The notes beneath the pieces were generated by a model. It was not told the origin of the DNA and did no database searches. It saw only the letters and a program-made list of their open reading frames with translations. A program made the position numbers and the translations under genes. Shown piece after piece: positions 24,841-32,895 of a stretch of 64,000 bases of DNA. How positions within the stretch are numbered: position 1 is the first letter of the stretch; each line of letters begins with the position of its first letter. Source of the DNA: DATLFA01 sp039934635 (GTDB lineage: Bacteria > Actinomycetota > Acidimicrobiia > Acidimicrobiales > WLNW01); assembly GCA_039934635.1 (NCBI GenBank), contig JBDTLT010000010.1, forward strand, positions 1 through 64,000, read 5' to 3'.

Positions 24841-25890
24841 ATGGACAATCCAGACTCCAGACTCATCGAAAGCCTTGCGGGCAAAGTTCGTGACTTCGTG
24901 CAGCGTCAGGTTCCAGAGGGTCCCGTTGCATTGATCGACTACCCACAGCACGAAAACGTCGGTGACAGCGCGATCTGGTGTGGCGAGACGACGGCGCTCG
25001 ATAGCTCGCGTTGGCCGATCGCGTATGTCGCCGACCGACGGTTCCACAACGATGGCGAGATGACGCGTCGTCTTGGCGACGGAACGATCCTGCTCCACGG
25101 CGGTGGAAACCTGGGCGACCTGTGGCCACCGCATCAGCGGTTTCGAGAAACGATTGTCGCGAACCACGGCGCGACGAAAATCGTTCAATTGCCACAAACT
25201 GTGTTCTTTCAAGACGAAAAGGCCAAGGCAGCCGCGGGCGCCACTCTCTTGCGCCACGGAGATCTCACATTGGCGGCTCGGGACCAGCGAAGTTTGGAGG
25301 TCCTGCGATCCGTGGGCCTGCAAGCCGAGCTCGTGCCCGACGCGGCCTTCTGTCTGGGACCGCTACGCCGTCCCAGACCACGAGGCGCCGGATCCCGCGT
25401 TATATGGCTCGGTCGTACTGATCATGAATCCTTGGTTGCGGCCCGGGGCCACCAAGGCATCACGGTGAAGGACTGGTTGCGAAAACCGAAGCCACCATTT
25501 TCCGAGCCGCGCGAACGCACTCTCTTTCACATGACTGCCGTGGCACAGCGTTGCCGTCAACACGGACATGGCAGGCTGCCCGTCTCGCCGGCACTGTCCA
25601 TTTGCTACGACAAGGCGGCGCAGCGACGGATCCTACGGGGAACGCATTTGTTGAGCGCAGCCGACGTGGTGATCACCGATCGGTTGCATGGCCACATCCT
25701 GTGTCTGCTCCTCGGCATACCGCATGTCGTCTTGCCCGACCGGTTCGGTAAGTTGTCCAACTTCTGGCAGACGTGGACAAGCGGATCACAGCTTGCAACA
25801 TGGTGCGACACGCCCGAAGAGGCGTTGGAGACATCGATTCGCCTCTGCGGCGATGCGGGTGTGCGACAGCGCGAGGGAGCGACGTCTTGA
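24841..25890 (+). CDS. Polysaccharide pyruvyl transferase (ExoV/EpsI-like)
   Basis: A 349-residue second pyruvyl transferase, closer to the EPS-specific group: ALIDYPQHENVGDSAIWCGE at the N-terminus, ILLHGGGNLGDLWPPHQRFR, IVQLPQTVFF, and the C-terminal VVITDRLHGHILCLLLGIPHVVLPDRFGK with conserved Arg-Leu-His and NFWQTW. Such enzymes add acidic pyruvate groups to exopolysaccharide repeat units. It is only distantly similar to the neighbour at 23668, so the two probably modify different sugars. Its stop overlaps the ABC transporter's TTG start. Confidence 0.93.
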   Translation: MDNPDSRLIESLAGKVRDFVQRQVPEGPVALIDYPQHENVGDSAIWCGETTALDSSRWPIAYVADRRFHNDGEMTRRLGDGTILLHGGGNLGDLWPPHQRFRETIVANHGATKIVQLPQTVFFQDEKAKAAAGATLLRHGDLTLAARDQRSLEVLRSVGLQAELVPDAAFCLGPLRRPRPRGAGSRVIWLGRTDHESLVAARGHQGITVKDWLRKPKPPFSEPRERTLFHMTAVAQRCRQHGHGRLPVSPALSICYDKAAQRRILRGTHLLSAADVVITDRLHGHILCLLLGIPHVVLPDRFGKLSNFWQTWTSGSQLATWCDTPEEALETSIRLCGDAGVRQREGATS

Positions 25891-27698
25891 TCGGCCGATC
25901 ACGCACACGATCAGATCGGGCCGGACGGCTGAAGAATCGTCCCCCGCGCAAGAACGTCGTCTCGATGTGGCGCATGCTGCGCCCGTATACGGACGCAGAG
26001 CGATGGCTCGTGATCCCGATCGCGTTCGGGTCGTTGGTTTCCGGCTTCATCGAAGCAGGGGTCCTCTATCTGCTCGTTCAAGTCGCGACTGCCCTCGCGG
26101 CCGGACGAGACGTGATCGCGCTTCAATTCGCCTTTGTCGACACCACCGTCGACCGCATCGAAGCCTTGCTGTTGGCCGGGGCGGGTGTCGGAGCGTTGCT
26201 CGCACTGGTGGTCGCTACTTCACTCGCGACAGCGCGTCTGACAACGAGGAGTTTGAAGCGAGCGAGGCGCGAGGCGCTCACTGCGTTTCTTGGCACAGAG
26301 TGGCCGGTGCAGGCAGCCGAACCGAACGGCTACCTGCAAGAAGTCCTAACCACCCACGTGATGAGAGTCGCCACTGCGCTGGTCGTCATATCGACCATCG
26401 TCAGCAGTTCTCTGGGTTTCATTGCCTTCATCGCGACTGCGGTACTCATCAACACTGGTGCTGCGCTGCTCATCGTTGGTTGTGTGGTACTTCTCGGTCT
26501 GGCTCTATTGCCGCTCTCACGGGCGACCCGCCGGCAGGCGACGAAGAATCTGGAACTCTCGGCGCTGTACACACAGACCATCGCCGAGGTCGTCGATACG
26601 TCGCAGGAGATCCGACTCTTCGGTGCCGAGCCATCGATCGACGTCCTCACCGCCCGGCAAGTGGATGCCGCCGAGCGCTCGGGGTTTCGTACCCGGTTGC
26701 TGATGCGGCTCACGCCCGGGATCTACCAGAACATGGCGCTGCTCACAGTGCTCATCGGGTTGTCGCGATTGAACTCTTCGCCGGGTGCCCAGTTGGGCGA
26801 CCTGGGCGCGGTGGTCCTCTTGATGGTGCGCGGTCTCTCCTACAGCCAGCAAGTGACATCCGCGTTTCAGCAATTGAGCGAACAAGTCCCGTACGTCGAG
26901 AGCGTTGTGAAGAATGCGACTCGGTACCGCTCACGCGCCGTCGTACGAGAGGGTCTCCCTCTGGGTCGAGTGGACTCGATCGAGTTGATGGACGTGACCT
27001 TCGGCTACGCGGGTACGCAGCAGAATGCGCTCGAGCACGTCTCGGTTCGCTTCGAACAACCGTCGACGATCGGCGTTGTCGGGCCGTCGGGTGCCGGCAA
27101 GTCGACACTGACTCACCTATTGATGCGACTTCGACAACCGACCGCCGGGCAGTTGCGAGTCAACAATGTGTTCGCCGAAAAGTACAGCCTCGACGACTGG
27201 TACACGAGGTTTGCCCTCGTTCCGCAAGAAGTCCGGCTGTTGCGCGGCACCGTCGCGGACAACATCCGCTTCCTCAGAGACGACATCCCGTTCGAGCGCG
27301 TCGAACAAGCTGCCCGCAGCGCGTTCATGCACGACGAGATACTTGCGTTGCCGAATGGCTACGAAACCGTATTGGGCGAAGGCGTCGGTTTGAGCGGAGG
27401 CCAGCGCCAAAGAATTGGGCTTGCGCGCGCTCTGGCGGGCCGGCCAAATGTGATCGTTCTCGATGAGCCGACAAGCGCACTCGACGCGCGCTCAGAGGTC
27501 GCGATTCAACAGACACTGGCCAAACTCCATGGATCGGTGCTGCTCATCATCATCGCTCATCGTCTCTCGACGCTGCGCTCGTGCGATCAGCTCGTCGTAT
27601 TCGAAAGAGGCCGTGTAACGGCATCCGGTTCATGGGAAGAGTTGAAGGAGTCGAGCCAGTTCTTCGGCGAGGCCGAGCGCCTCGCGCGCCTCGCCTGA
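25887..27698 (+). CDS. ABC transporter, fused permease-ATPase (PglK-like flippase candidate)
   Basis: A 603-residue half-transporter. Six membrane segments lie in about residues 40-330. The nucleotide-binding domain has Walker A GPSGAGKST, Q-loop VPQEVRLL, signature LSGGQRQRIGLARAL, Walker B VIVLDEPTSALD and H-loop IAHRLST. In a locus encoding PglC- and PglF-like enzymes the natural role is flipping lipid-linked oligosaccharide across the membrane, as PglK does, but drug or lipid export cannot be ruled out. The start is TTG 25887, overlapping the previous TGA, with GAGGGAG 8 bases ahead. Confidence 0.9.
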   Translation: MIGRSRTRSDRAGRLKNRPPRKNVVSMWRMLRPYTDAERWLVIPIAFGSLVSGFIEAGVLYLLVQVATALAAGRDVIALQFAFVDTTVDRIEALLLAGAGVGALLALVVATSLATARLTTRSLKRARREALTAFLGTEWPVQAAEPNGYLQEVLTTHVMRVATALVVISTIVSSSLGFIAFIATAVLINTGAALLIVGCVVLLGLALLPLSRATRRQATKNLELSALYTQTIAEVVDTSQEIRLFGAEPSIDVLTARQVDAAERSGFRTRLLMRLTPGIYQNMALLTVLIGLSRLNSSPGAQLGDLGAVVLLMVRGLSYSQQVTSAFQQLSEQVPYVESVVKNATRYRSRAVVREGLPLGRVDSIELMDVTFGYAGTQQNALEHVSVRFEQPSTIGVVGPSGAGKSTLTHLLMRLRQPTAGQLRVNNVFAEKYSLDDWYTRFALVPQEVRLLRGTVADNIRFLRDDIPFERVEQAARSAFMHDEILALPNGYETVLGEGVGLSGGQRQRIGLARALAGRPNVIVLDEPTSALDARSEVAIQQTLAKLHGSVLLIIIAHRLSTLRSCDQLVVFERGRVTASGSWEELKESSQFFGEAERLARLA

Positions 27699-27711
27699 TC
27701 GCGATGCTCGG

Positions 27712-28605
27712 TCAGAGATAGACGACCCGGTTCGTAATGCTTCCTGCTACTCGCCCAAACGCCAGGCCAACTCGACGACACCATTGCAACCGCAAACCGT
27801 AACTGCCGAACACCACCATCGGAGCACGGCTGATGATCCAGAACCACGAATACGCGATTGAGCGCGCCGTGCGCCGACGGGCGCCCAGATGTCCGTATAC
27901 CCGATAGAGCCTCGGGCCCGCACGCGCGTTTCGGTACGCCTGCTTGTAGGCGCCTTTGAGGTCCTTTCTGAGGCGATAGTCGATGACGGCGGTGCCACAG
28001 AACCCGAGCGTGTATCCGGCGAGCTGCGCCCGCCACGAGAAGTCGATGTCGTCACCGCCGCCGACGAAGGTCTCGTCCCAACCACCAATCGCGTCGATCA
28101 CGTTGCGGCGAACTCCAACGTTGGCGCCCAGCGCGAACGGAAGAAAACGCAGAGAAACGGGCAACTCCTTATCGAGACCTCTGCCATTGACGGCGTCGAG
28201 CTCGGAGTTGAGCCTCGTCTCATCCAGTGCACCACCGACGAGATCGTAAGTTTCGAGCGCGGCCATCATGTCTCGCACCCAAATGGGGGACACCACATCG
28301 TCGGCGTCGCAGATCAGAACGAGATCGGCCCGACTGGCCTGGACACCAGCGTTTCGTGCGGCGCTCACACCGACTCGCTGCGAACAGTCGACAACGGTCA
28401 GCTCGACACCGAGCGGGGCCGACGACGACAGTTCTTCGGCGAGTTCGACCGTGCGATCGGTGGAGCCGTTGTCGGCCACGATCACTTCGAACGGCGGTGC
28501 AGCCTGCTGACAAAAAAGCGCGTGAAGCTGGACAGCGAGCGTCGATTCGCCGTTTCTCACAGGAATGACCACGGAGAGAGATGGGACTAAAGGATCATGC
28601 GTCAC
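27712..28605 (-). CDS. Glycosyltransferase family 2
   Basis: A 297-residue GT-A enzyme: LSVVIPVRNGESTLAVQL, EVIVADNGSTDRTVEL, VSAARNAGVQASRADLVLICDADD (DxD motif), and GGWDETFVGGGDDIDFSWRAQLAG, the GT2 acceptor/base region. The basic C-terminal 60 residues include a hydrophobic stretch (SYSWFWIISRAPMVVFGSY type) and may bind the membrane. The GTG start at 28605 has no obvious ribosome site and is the weakest part of the call. It is one of three leftward genes inside the mostly rightward glycan locus. Confidence 0.9.
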   Translation of the reverse strand: MTHDPLVPSLSVVIPVRNGESTLAVQLHALFCQQAAPPFEVIVADNGSTDRTVELAEELSSSAPLGVELTVVDCSQRVGVSAARNAGVQASRADLVLICDADDVVSPIWVRDMMAALETYDLVGGALDETRLNSELDAVNGRGLDKELPVSLRFLPFALGANVGVRRNVIDAIGGWDETFVGGGDDIDFSWRAQLAGYTLGFCGTAVIDYRLRKDLKGAYKQAYRNARAGPRLYRVYGHLGARRRTARSIAYSWFWIISRAPMVVFGSYGLRLQWCRRVGLAFGRVAGSITNRVVYL

Positions 28606-28677
28606 TTGGCGAAAATGGTAAGGGCGAATCGTCCGAAAAACACGGTTGCCGAACACGTGCCCATCGGAGGAAACACA

Positions 28678-29403
28678 ATGACGACGCCGTTGTCCACCGC
28701 ACGAGATGTGCGCCACCATGTCGCCCGAGCACGAACTGAGCGAAGCGCGGGCATACGTCGCTGCGTCGAAGATGTCCGCGCAGCAAATCTGACGTACCTC
28801 GAACGTAGTGCGCTCATCGACCTTGCAACGCTCGCACGGCAGACGCGCAATACGCGCGGCGTGATCGTCGAAGCAGGATCGGCTCTTGGCGGATCAGCCA
28901 TGGTGCTCGCCGCAGCGAAGAATTCACGCACACCTCTCCATCTCTACGATGTCTTCGGCACCATTCCACCGCCGACCGACGCGGACGGCGAATCCGCTGC
29001 TCGCCGCTTCGAGGAGATTGCGTCGGGGAAGTCGAGCGGAATCGGAGGTGAGGAGTACTACGGCTACCGCGGTGATCTCTTGGAAGCGATGCACGCCGCG
29101 TTTTGCGATGCTGGACTCGATCCCGAACAGAACGAGGTCGTGTTCCATCCGGGGCTGTTCGACGACACGATGGACATTCGGGAACCGGTGGTGCTCGCCC
29201 ACCTCGACTGTGATTGGTACGACTCTGTTCAGACTTGCCTCGAGCGAATTTGGCCACAACTCGTGCCGAACGGCGTGATTGTCATTGACGACTACTTCTA
29301 CTGGGAGGGCTGTCGTCGCGCTGTTGACGACTTCGTCGCGCGTACTCCTGGTGTGCGTACGATCCGGCGCAGCCGGGTCCATCTCATCAAGGTCGTCGAA
29401 TGA
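28678..29403 (+). CDS. TylF/MycF-type sugar O-methyltransferase
   Basis: A 241-residue SAM-dependent methyltransferase of the macrocin-O-methyltransferase family, which is metal-dependent. Motif I is VIVEAGSALGGSAMVLAAA. The metal and catalytic Asp residues lie in LAHLDCDWYDSVQTCLE and VIVIDDYFYWEGCRRAVDDF. It would methylate a sugar hydroxyl in the glycan. The GGAGGAAAC ribosome site fixes ATG 28678; an earlier in-frame ATG overlaps the divergent GT2 gene. Its stop overlaps the next start as ATGA. Confidence 0.92.
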   Translation: MTTPLSTARDVRHHVARARTERSAGIRRCVEDVRAANLTYLERSALIDLATLARQTRNTRGVIVEAGSALGGSAMVLAAAKNSRTPLHLYDVFGTIPPPTDADGESAARRFEEIASGKSSGIGGEEYYGYRGDLLEAMHAAFCDAGLDPEQNEVVFHPGLFDDTMDIREPVVLAHLDCDWYDSVQTCLERIWPQLVPNGVIVIDDYFYWEGCRRAVDDFVARTPGVRTIRRSRVHLIKVVE

Positions 29404-30179
29404 GCGCGCGTGGCACCGATCTCGGGGTTCTGCGTGTCGTTGCGGAGAGATCAGGTCTTCTCCAGACCTTCCGGGCCGCGCATGCGATCAGCGAGGCCGG
29501 TGCCTCACTGGCGGTGAGTGCGGACGAAGCACCTCGCTACCGTTGGTTGAGCCGATACTTCGACTGCCGCTACGAGATCGACGCGGATGCGCCTGACCTG
29601 GAGGTCGTCATCGACCATTCGCGGCCACAGGTTCGTATTGGCCACATGGAACGGCCCTTGCTGTACGCGCACGCGGTCTTCGACGCGTATCGCGCGCAAT
29701 GGTCGAGTGATCGCCCGCTTCGGTACTCCTTCGCTGGTTTCGGCACACCAGCGCGTCGCTTGGCAATCAAACGCTGGGCGGCTACCAACGGCGTTCGAAT
29801 GCCGAATGCATTGCGCCGTGGATCATCCGAGCTCGACCTGAGGTATTCGCGCACGGGGCGCGAATGGCCGGAAAAGGCGTGGGACCCGGGTTACGTCGCG
29901 GCCCTAGGAAGGGCGCAGTTCGCACTATGCCCCAGTGGCGATTTCGTGTGGACGTATCGGTTCTTCGAGGCGGCCGCAGCCGGCGCTCTACCAATCATCG
30001 AACACTTCTGCGATCTATACGACGGCTTCGTGTTCCACACGTTCGCCGATCCGGCATGCAGCTTCGAGTGGACGGCGACCGCAGCGAAGCACAACGCCGC
30101 CTTGGTGCGCGACCGACTGACTGTCCCGACTGCCGACCTCGCGGAGGCGATCCGCGCCGAACTACAACTGCACCAGTGA
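29400..30179 (+). CDS. Exostosin-like glycosyltransferase
   Basis: A 259-residue protein whose second half matches the exostosin (GT47-like) core: YVAALGRAQFALCPSGDFVW followed by TYRFFEAAAAGALPIIEHFC. In this pattern the Glu contacts the nucleotide sugar. The N-terminal half is poorly conserved and shorter than in typical members, so a minimal single-domain transferase is likely. It starts in an ATGA overlap with the methyltransferase, so both should act on the same sugar. Confidence 0.7.
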   Translation: MSARGTDLGVLRVVAERSGLLQTFRAAHAISEAGASLAVSADEAPRYRWLSRYFDCRYEIDADAPDLEVVIDHSRPQVRIGHMERPLLYAHAVFDAYRAQWSSDRPLRYSFAGFGTPARRLAIKRWAATNGVRMPNALRRGSSELDLRYSRTGREWPEKAWDPGYVAALGRAQFALCPSGDFVWTYRFFEAAAAGALPIIEHFCDLYDGFVFHTFADPACSFEWTATAAKHNAALVRDRLTVPTADLAEAIRAELQLHQ

Positions 30180-30187
30180 CGCCTCGG

Positions 30188-30856
30188 CTATTGCTCTTTC
30201 ACGAGGACGCACGCATAGTTCTTCGGCATCCCTCGGTCGACGACCTTCACCGCCAGTTCCCGGCGCGCGAAGTAATGCGCCGCCAACCCAGCAACGACGC
30301 GAACTCCAAAGTCACGCTTCGGGAGGTGCCGGGCGGCCATCGCCAACTGATAGGAAAAGGTTCCGTAGTAACCCTCGACCCACTCGAGGTCGCGCACCAC
30401 GAAACCCGCAGAGGCAGCGAGGTGGCGCCAACCGAACTGCGTGTACCGGTAGAAGTCGTACGGCTTCTCGTGTTCCTCGTAGAACAGTGGAGCGGACACC
30501 CACAGTTCGCCGCCCGGCTTCAGCACGCGATGCAACTCTGCGAGCACTGCGGCGGGAGCCGCTACATGCTCGAGGACTTGGTTGCAGATGACTCGGTCGA
30601 AGCGACGTTCCTCGACGGGGATCGCGGTGAGATCGCAGACATACGTCAAGTCCGTGTAGCGCTTGGCGATCTGGGCGATGTCGGCAGATTCGTAGGTGAC
30701 GCCGTCAGCGAACAAACTTCGGTACGGGCCCGCCCCCGCGCCGGCATCGAGCACAACCGCGCCGTCCGGCAGCCCCTCGGCCGCCTTCCTGACCCACGAG
30801 TCGAGCCGGGCACGCGACGGGTTCGGGATGTTGGTGATGTATGAGCCGAGAGACAT
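30188..30856 (-). CDS. Class I SAM-dependent methyltransferase
   Basis: A 222-residue Methyltransf_11/25-type protein: SAM loop VVLDAGAGAGPYRSLFA, about residues 34-50; acidic SAM-ribose strand YESADIAQ; RFDRVICNQVLEHVAAPAAVL; and LKPGGELWVSAPLFYE. The target is unknown, but it lies among glycan genes and is co-transcribed with the GNAT-fold gene 2 bases upstream. It converges with the exostosin-like gene. Confidence 0.88.
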   Translation of the reverse strand: MSLGSYITNIPNPSRARLDSWVRKAAEGLPDGAVVLDAGAGAGPYRSLFADGVTYESADIAQIAKRYTDLTYVCDLTAIPVEERRFDRVICNQVLEHVAAPAAVLAELHRVLKPGGELWVSAPLFYEEHEKPYDFYRYTQFGWRHLAASAGFVVRDLEWVEGYYGTFSYQLAMAARHLPKRDFGVRVVAGLAAHYFARRELAVKVVDRGMPKNYACVLVKEQ

Positions 30857-30858
30857 GG

Positions 30859-31845
30859 CTAGAACAACTCCACGTCGCCCATGGTGAGCGACCAGTCATC
30901 GAGCGCGGGCTGCTGTGTGTTGCATACCTCGCGCCAGGTCAGGATGGGACCTTGCTGCGGAAGCCGGACGAACCCCGCTTGGAAGAGGGGGCCCCCAATG
31001 CGGAGCGCGTAGTCGGCGCGGCTCTCGTGAAGAGCAGCTTTGGCGAGTCGCGTTACGGCATTTGCGTCGTGTGCGGGCAGGAGTACGTCACACAAGACAA
31101 TTTCGGTTGCCTGTCCGCGGCGGCGCACGCGAAAGATGACCATGCCGTCTTCGACTCGCTGTCCAGCGAGGACTGCTCTGTAGCGCAACGGCTCGAAGCC
31201 GTAGCGCCACTTGAGAAACTGAGGAGTGCGGCGTGTCGCAATGCCAAGTGTGGCGGATCGTCGCGACAGCAGCGCCGCCACGGAGTCCTCGTCTCGCAAC
31301 ACATCGGTCGCGGATGCGCCGGCGTGACACTCGATGGACCATTTGTCGGCAGGGACACGGGCACGAAGCACGCGCGGCGCGCTACCGGGAGATCGCATCC
31401 TTACCGCTACGGGCAGCCGTCCGACGCTCTGCCATCCCATCTTGAGGTAACCAGGCCGACTGTTTTCGTTGGGCGTATTGAAGACGTAGTCGACGCCGTC
31501 CTCGTGCATTGCGTCGAGGCCGGCCCGGGTCAGCGCGGAGAAGATCCCTTTGCCTTGGTAATCGGGATGGGTGGCGGTATCGACTGCGCGCACGGCGCGT
31601 CGCACCTGTCCATCCTGGTCGAACTCCCAGCGAAGGAAGGTGCGAAAGCCGACGATGCGTTCACCGTCGACGGCAACCCACGCCGGCGATGCGCCGAAGG
31701 GGCTCTGCCGGTGCTTCCAATCGAAGAAGTTGGCGAAGAGCTCGTCAGGTACCCATCCGAGCGAAGCTTGGAGGAGCGCGAGGATCGCGGCGTCGTCGCC
31801 CTCCATACTCGGACGAATATCAACCTGCATGCGCGAAATGGTCAT
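30859..31845 (-). CDS. GNAT-fold N-acetyltransferase
   Basis: A 328-residue protein with a GNAT domain over about residues 8-150: AWVAVDGERIVGFRTFL, AVDTATHPDYQGKGIFSALT (the acetyl-CoA Q/R-x-x-G-x-G/A loop) and YVFNTPNENSRPGYLKMGW. The remaining C-terminal part resembles a second, degenerate GNAT repeat, a build seen in acyltransferases of capsule or cell-surface loci that acetylate amino sugars. An AGGAG ribosome site lies 8 bases ahead of ATG 31845. The substrate is unknown. Confidence 0.85.
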   Translation of the reverse strand: MTISRMQVDIRPSMEGDDAAILALLQASLGWVPDELFANFFDWKHRQSPFGASPAWVAVDGERIVGFRTFLRWEFDQDGQVRRAVRAVDTATHPDYQGKGIFSALTRAGLDAMHEDGVDYVFNTPNENSRPGYLKMGWQSVGRLPVAVRMRSPGSAPRVLRARVPADKWSIECHAGASATDVLRDEDSVAALLSRRSATLGIATRRTPQFLKWRYGFEPLRYRAVLAGQRVEDGMVIFRVRRRGQATEIVLCDVLLPAHDANAVTRLAKAALHESRADYALRIGGPLFQAGFVRLPQQGPILTWREVCNTQQPALDDWSLTMGDVELF

Positions 31846-31903
31846 GACGTTTCTCCTAGAGATCCTCGGGCCACTGGTGGCCCTCACGGAAAGATGAGGC
31901 GCC

Positions 31904-32731
31904 GTGATTCGTGAGATGACACAACAGGCGGTAAAAGCAGCGGCCTCTGCCGCGGACCGAGTCCGCGGCACTGATGAGGGAGTGGTCGTCCTCATCTACC
32001 ACCGTGTCGGCCGGCGCACATCCCTCGAAGTGGATCTGCCGACATCGCTGTTCGACGAACAGATGGCCGTGCTCGGCGAGCTCGGACGGGTCACATCGCT
32101 CGATGACGCGCTGGATTGGTTGAGTTCGCCCGAATCGGTAGCCAAAAGCGCGGTGAAGCCGCCGATCGTTGTGACCTTTGACGATGGGACTGATGATCTC
32201 GCCGACATCGCGACTCCGATCCTCGAGCGCTACGCGATACCCGCAACTCTCTATGTTGCGACCGAGTTCATCGAGCACGACATTCGGTTCCCGGCCGACG
32301 GTCGCGCGCTGTCGTGGTCCGCGCTCGCCGACATGGTGACGACCGGGCTGATCACTGTCGGCTCGCACACCCACACCCACGCGCTGCTCGATCGACTCGA
32401 TCTCGATACTGCCAAAAGGGAGTTCGATATTTCGACCCGCTTGATCGAGGATCGCCTGGGTCTCTGTCCGATTCATTTCGCGTATCCGAAAGCGGTCACG
32501 CCTTCGTCGAGCATTGAGCGTGTCGTACGGGACCGGTACCGATCGGCGGCTCTTGCCGGCACTCGACCCAATCGTCGTGGGCATACCGATGTGCATCGGC
32601 TCCACCGCTCCCCAGTGCAACTGGGCGACGGCATGCGGTGGTTCGAGCGCAAACTCGCGGGCGGATTGGCCCTCGAGGACGACCTTCGTCGTGCCGCTAA
32701 CCGCTGGCGATACTCCGCGACCGCTAGATGA
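31904..32731 (+). CDS. Polysaccharide deacetylase (NodB homology)
   Basis: A 275-residue carbohydrate esterase family 4 protein. Motif 1 is PIVVTFDDGTDDLA with the catalytic base and metal Asp. Motif 2 is VGSHTHTHALL with the metal His pair. Later FAYPKAVTPSS corresponds to motif 3. It removes N-acetyl groups from amino sugars. No signal peptide or membrane segment is visible, so it may act on a lipid-linked or nucleotide-bound precursor in the cytoplasm. The start is GTG 31904, with ATG 31916 also possible. Confidence 0.9.
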   Translation: MIREMTQQAVKAAASAADRVRGTDEGVVVLIYHRVGRRTSLEVDLPTSLFDEQMAVLGELGRVTSLDDALDWLSSPESVAKSAVKPPIVVTFDDGTDDLADIATPILERYAIPATLYVATEFIEHDIRFPADGRALSWSALADMVTTGLITVGSHTHTHALLDRLDLDTAKREFDISTRLIEDRLGLCPIHFAYPKAVTPSSSIERVVRDRYRSAALAGTRPNRRGHTDVHRLHRSPVQLGDGMRWFERKLAGGLALEDDLRRAANRWRYSATAR

Positions 32732-32746
32732 CCACATCATGGATTA

Positions 32747-32791
32747 ACTAGTCCTTCATGCCTAGACAGGGGGGCCCGTTCTGACTACTAT
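32747..32791 (+). promoter_or_regulatory. Promoter with conserved ACTAGTCC-N4-TGCC element
   Basis: ACTAGTCC (32747-32754), 4 bases, TGCC, candidate -35 TAGACA (32763-32768), exactly 17 bases, and -10 TACTAT (32786-32791). Layout and spacing equal those at 23574-23618, including CTGACTACT across the -10. It would start transcription near 32797, about 100 bases before the dehydratase ATG at 32896. Confidence 0.7.
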
Positions 32792-32895
32792 ACGTGGCGG
32801 AACGACCACACTGCGTGACTGTGAGAAGTCGACGGCGGTTCGTTCCGTGCCTCGAACCAGAGTCCCCGCATCCCGAGAAAGCCGCACCCCGCCTG

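Noticed and set aside
25688..27466. A 592-codon rightward frame over the pyruvyl transferase/ABC region
   Set aside because: It is Arg/Ser-rich with no domain and is a shadow of the ABC transporter gene, whose motifs are complete in the other frame.
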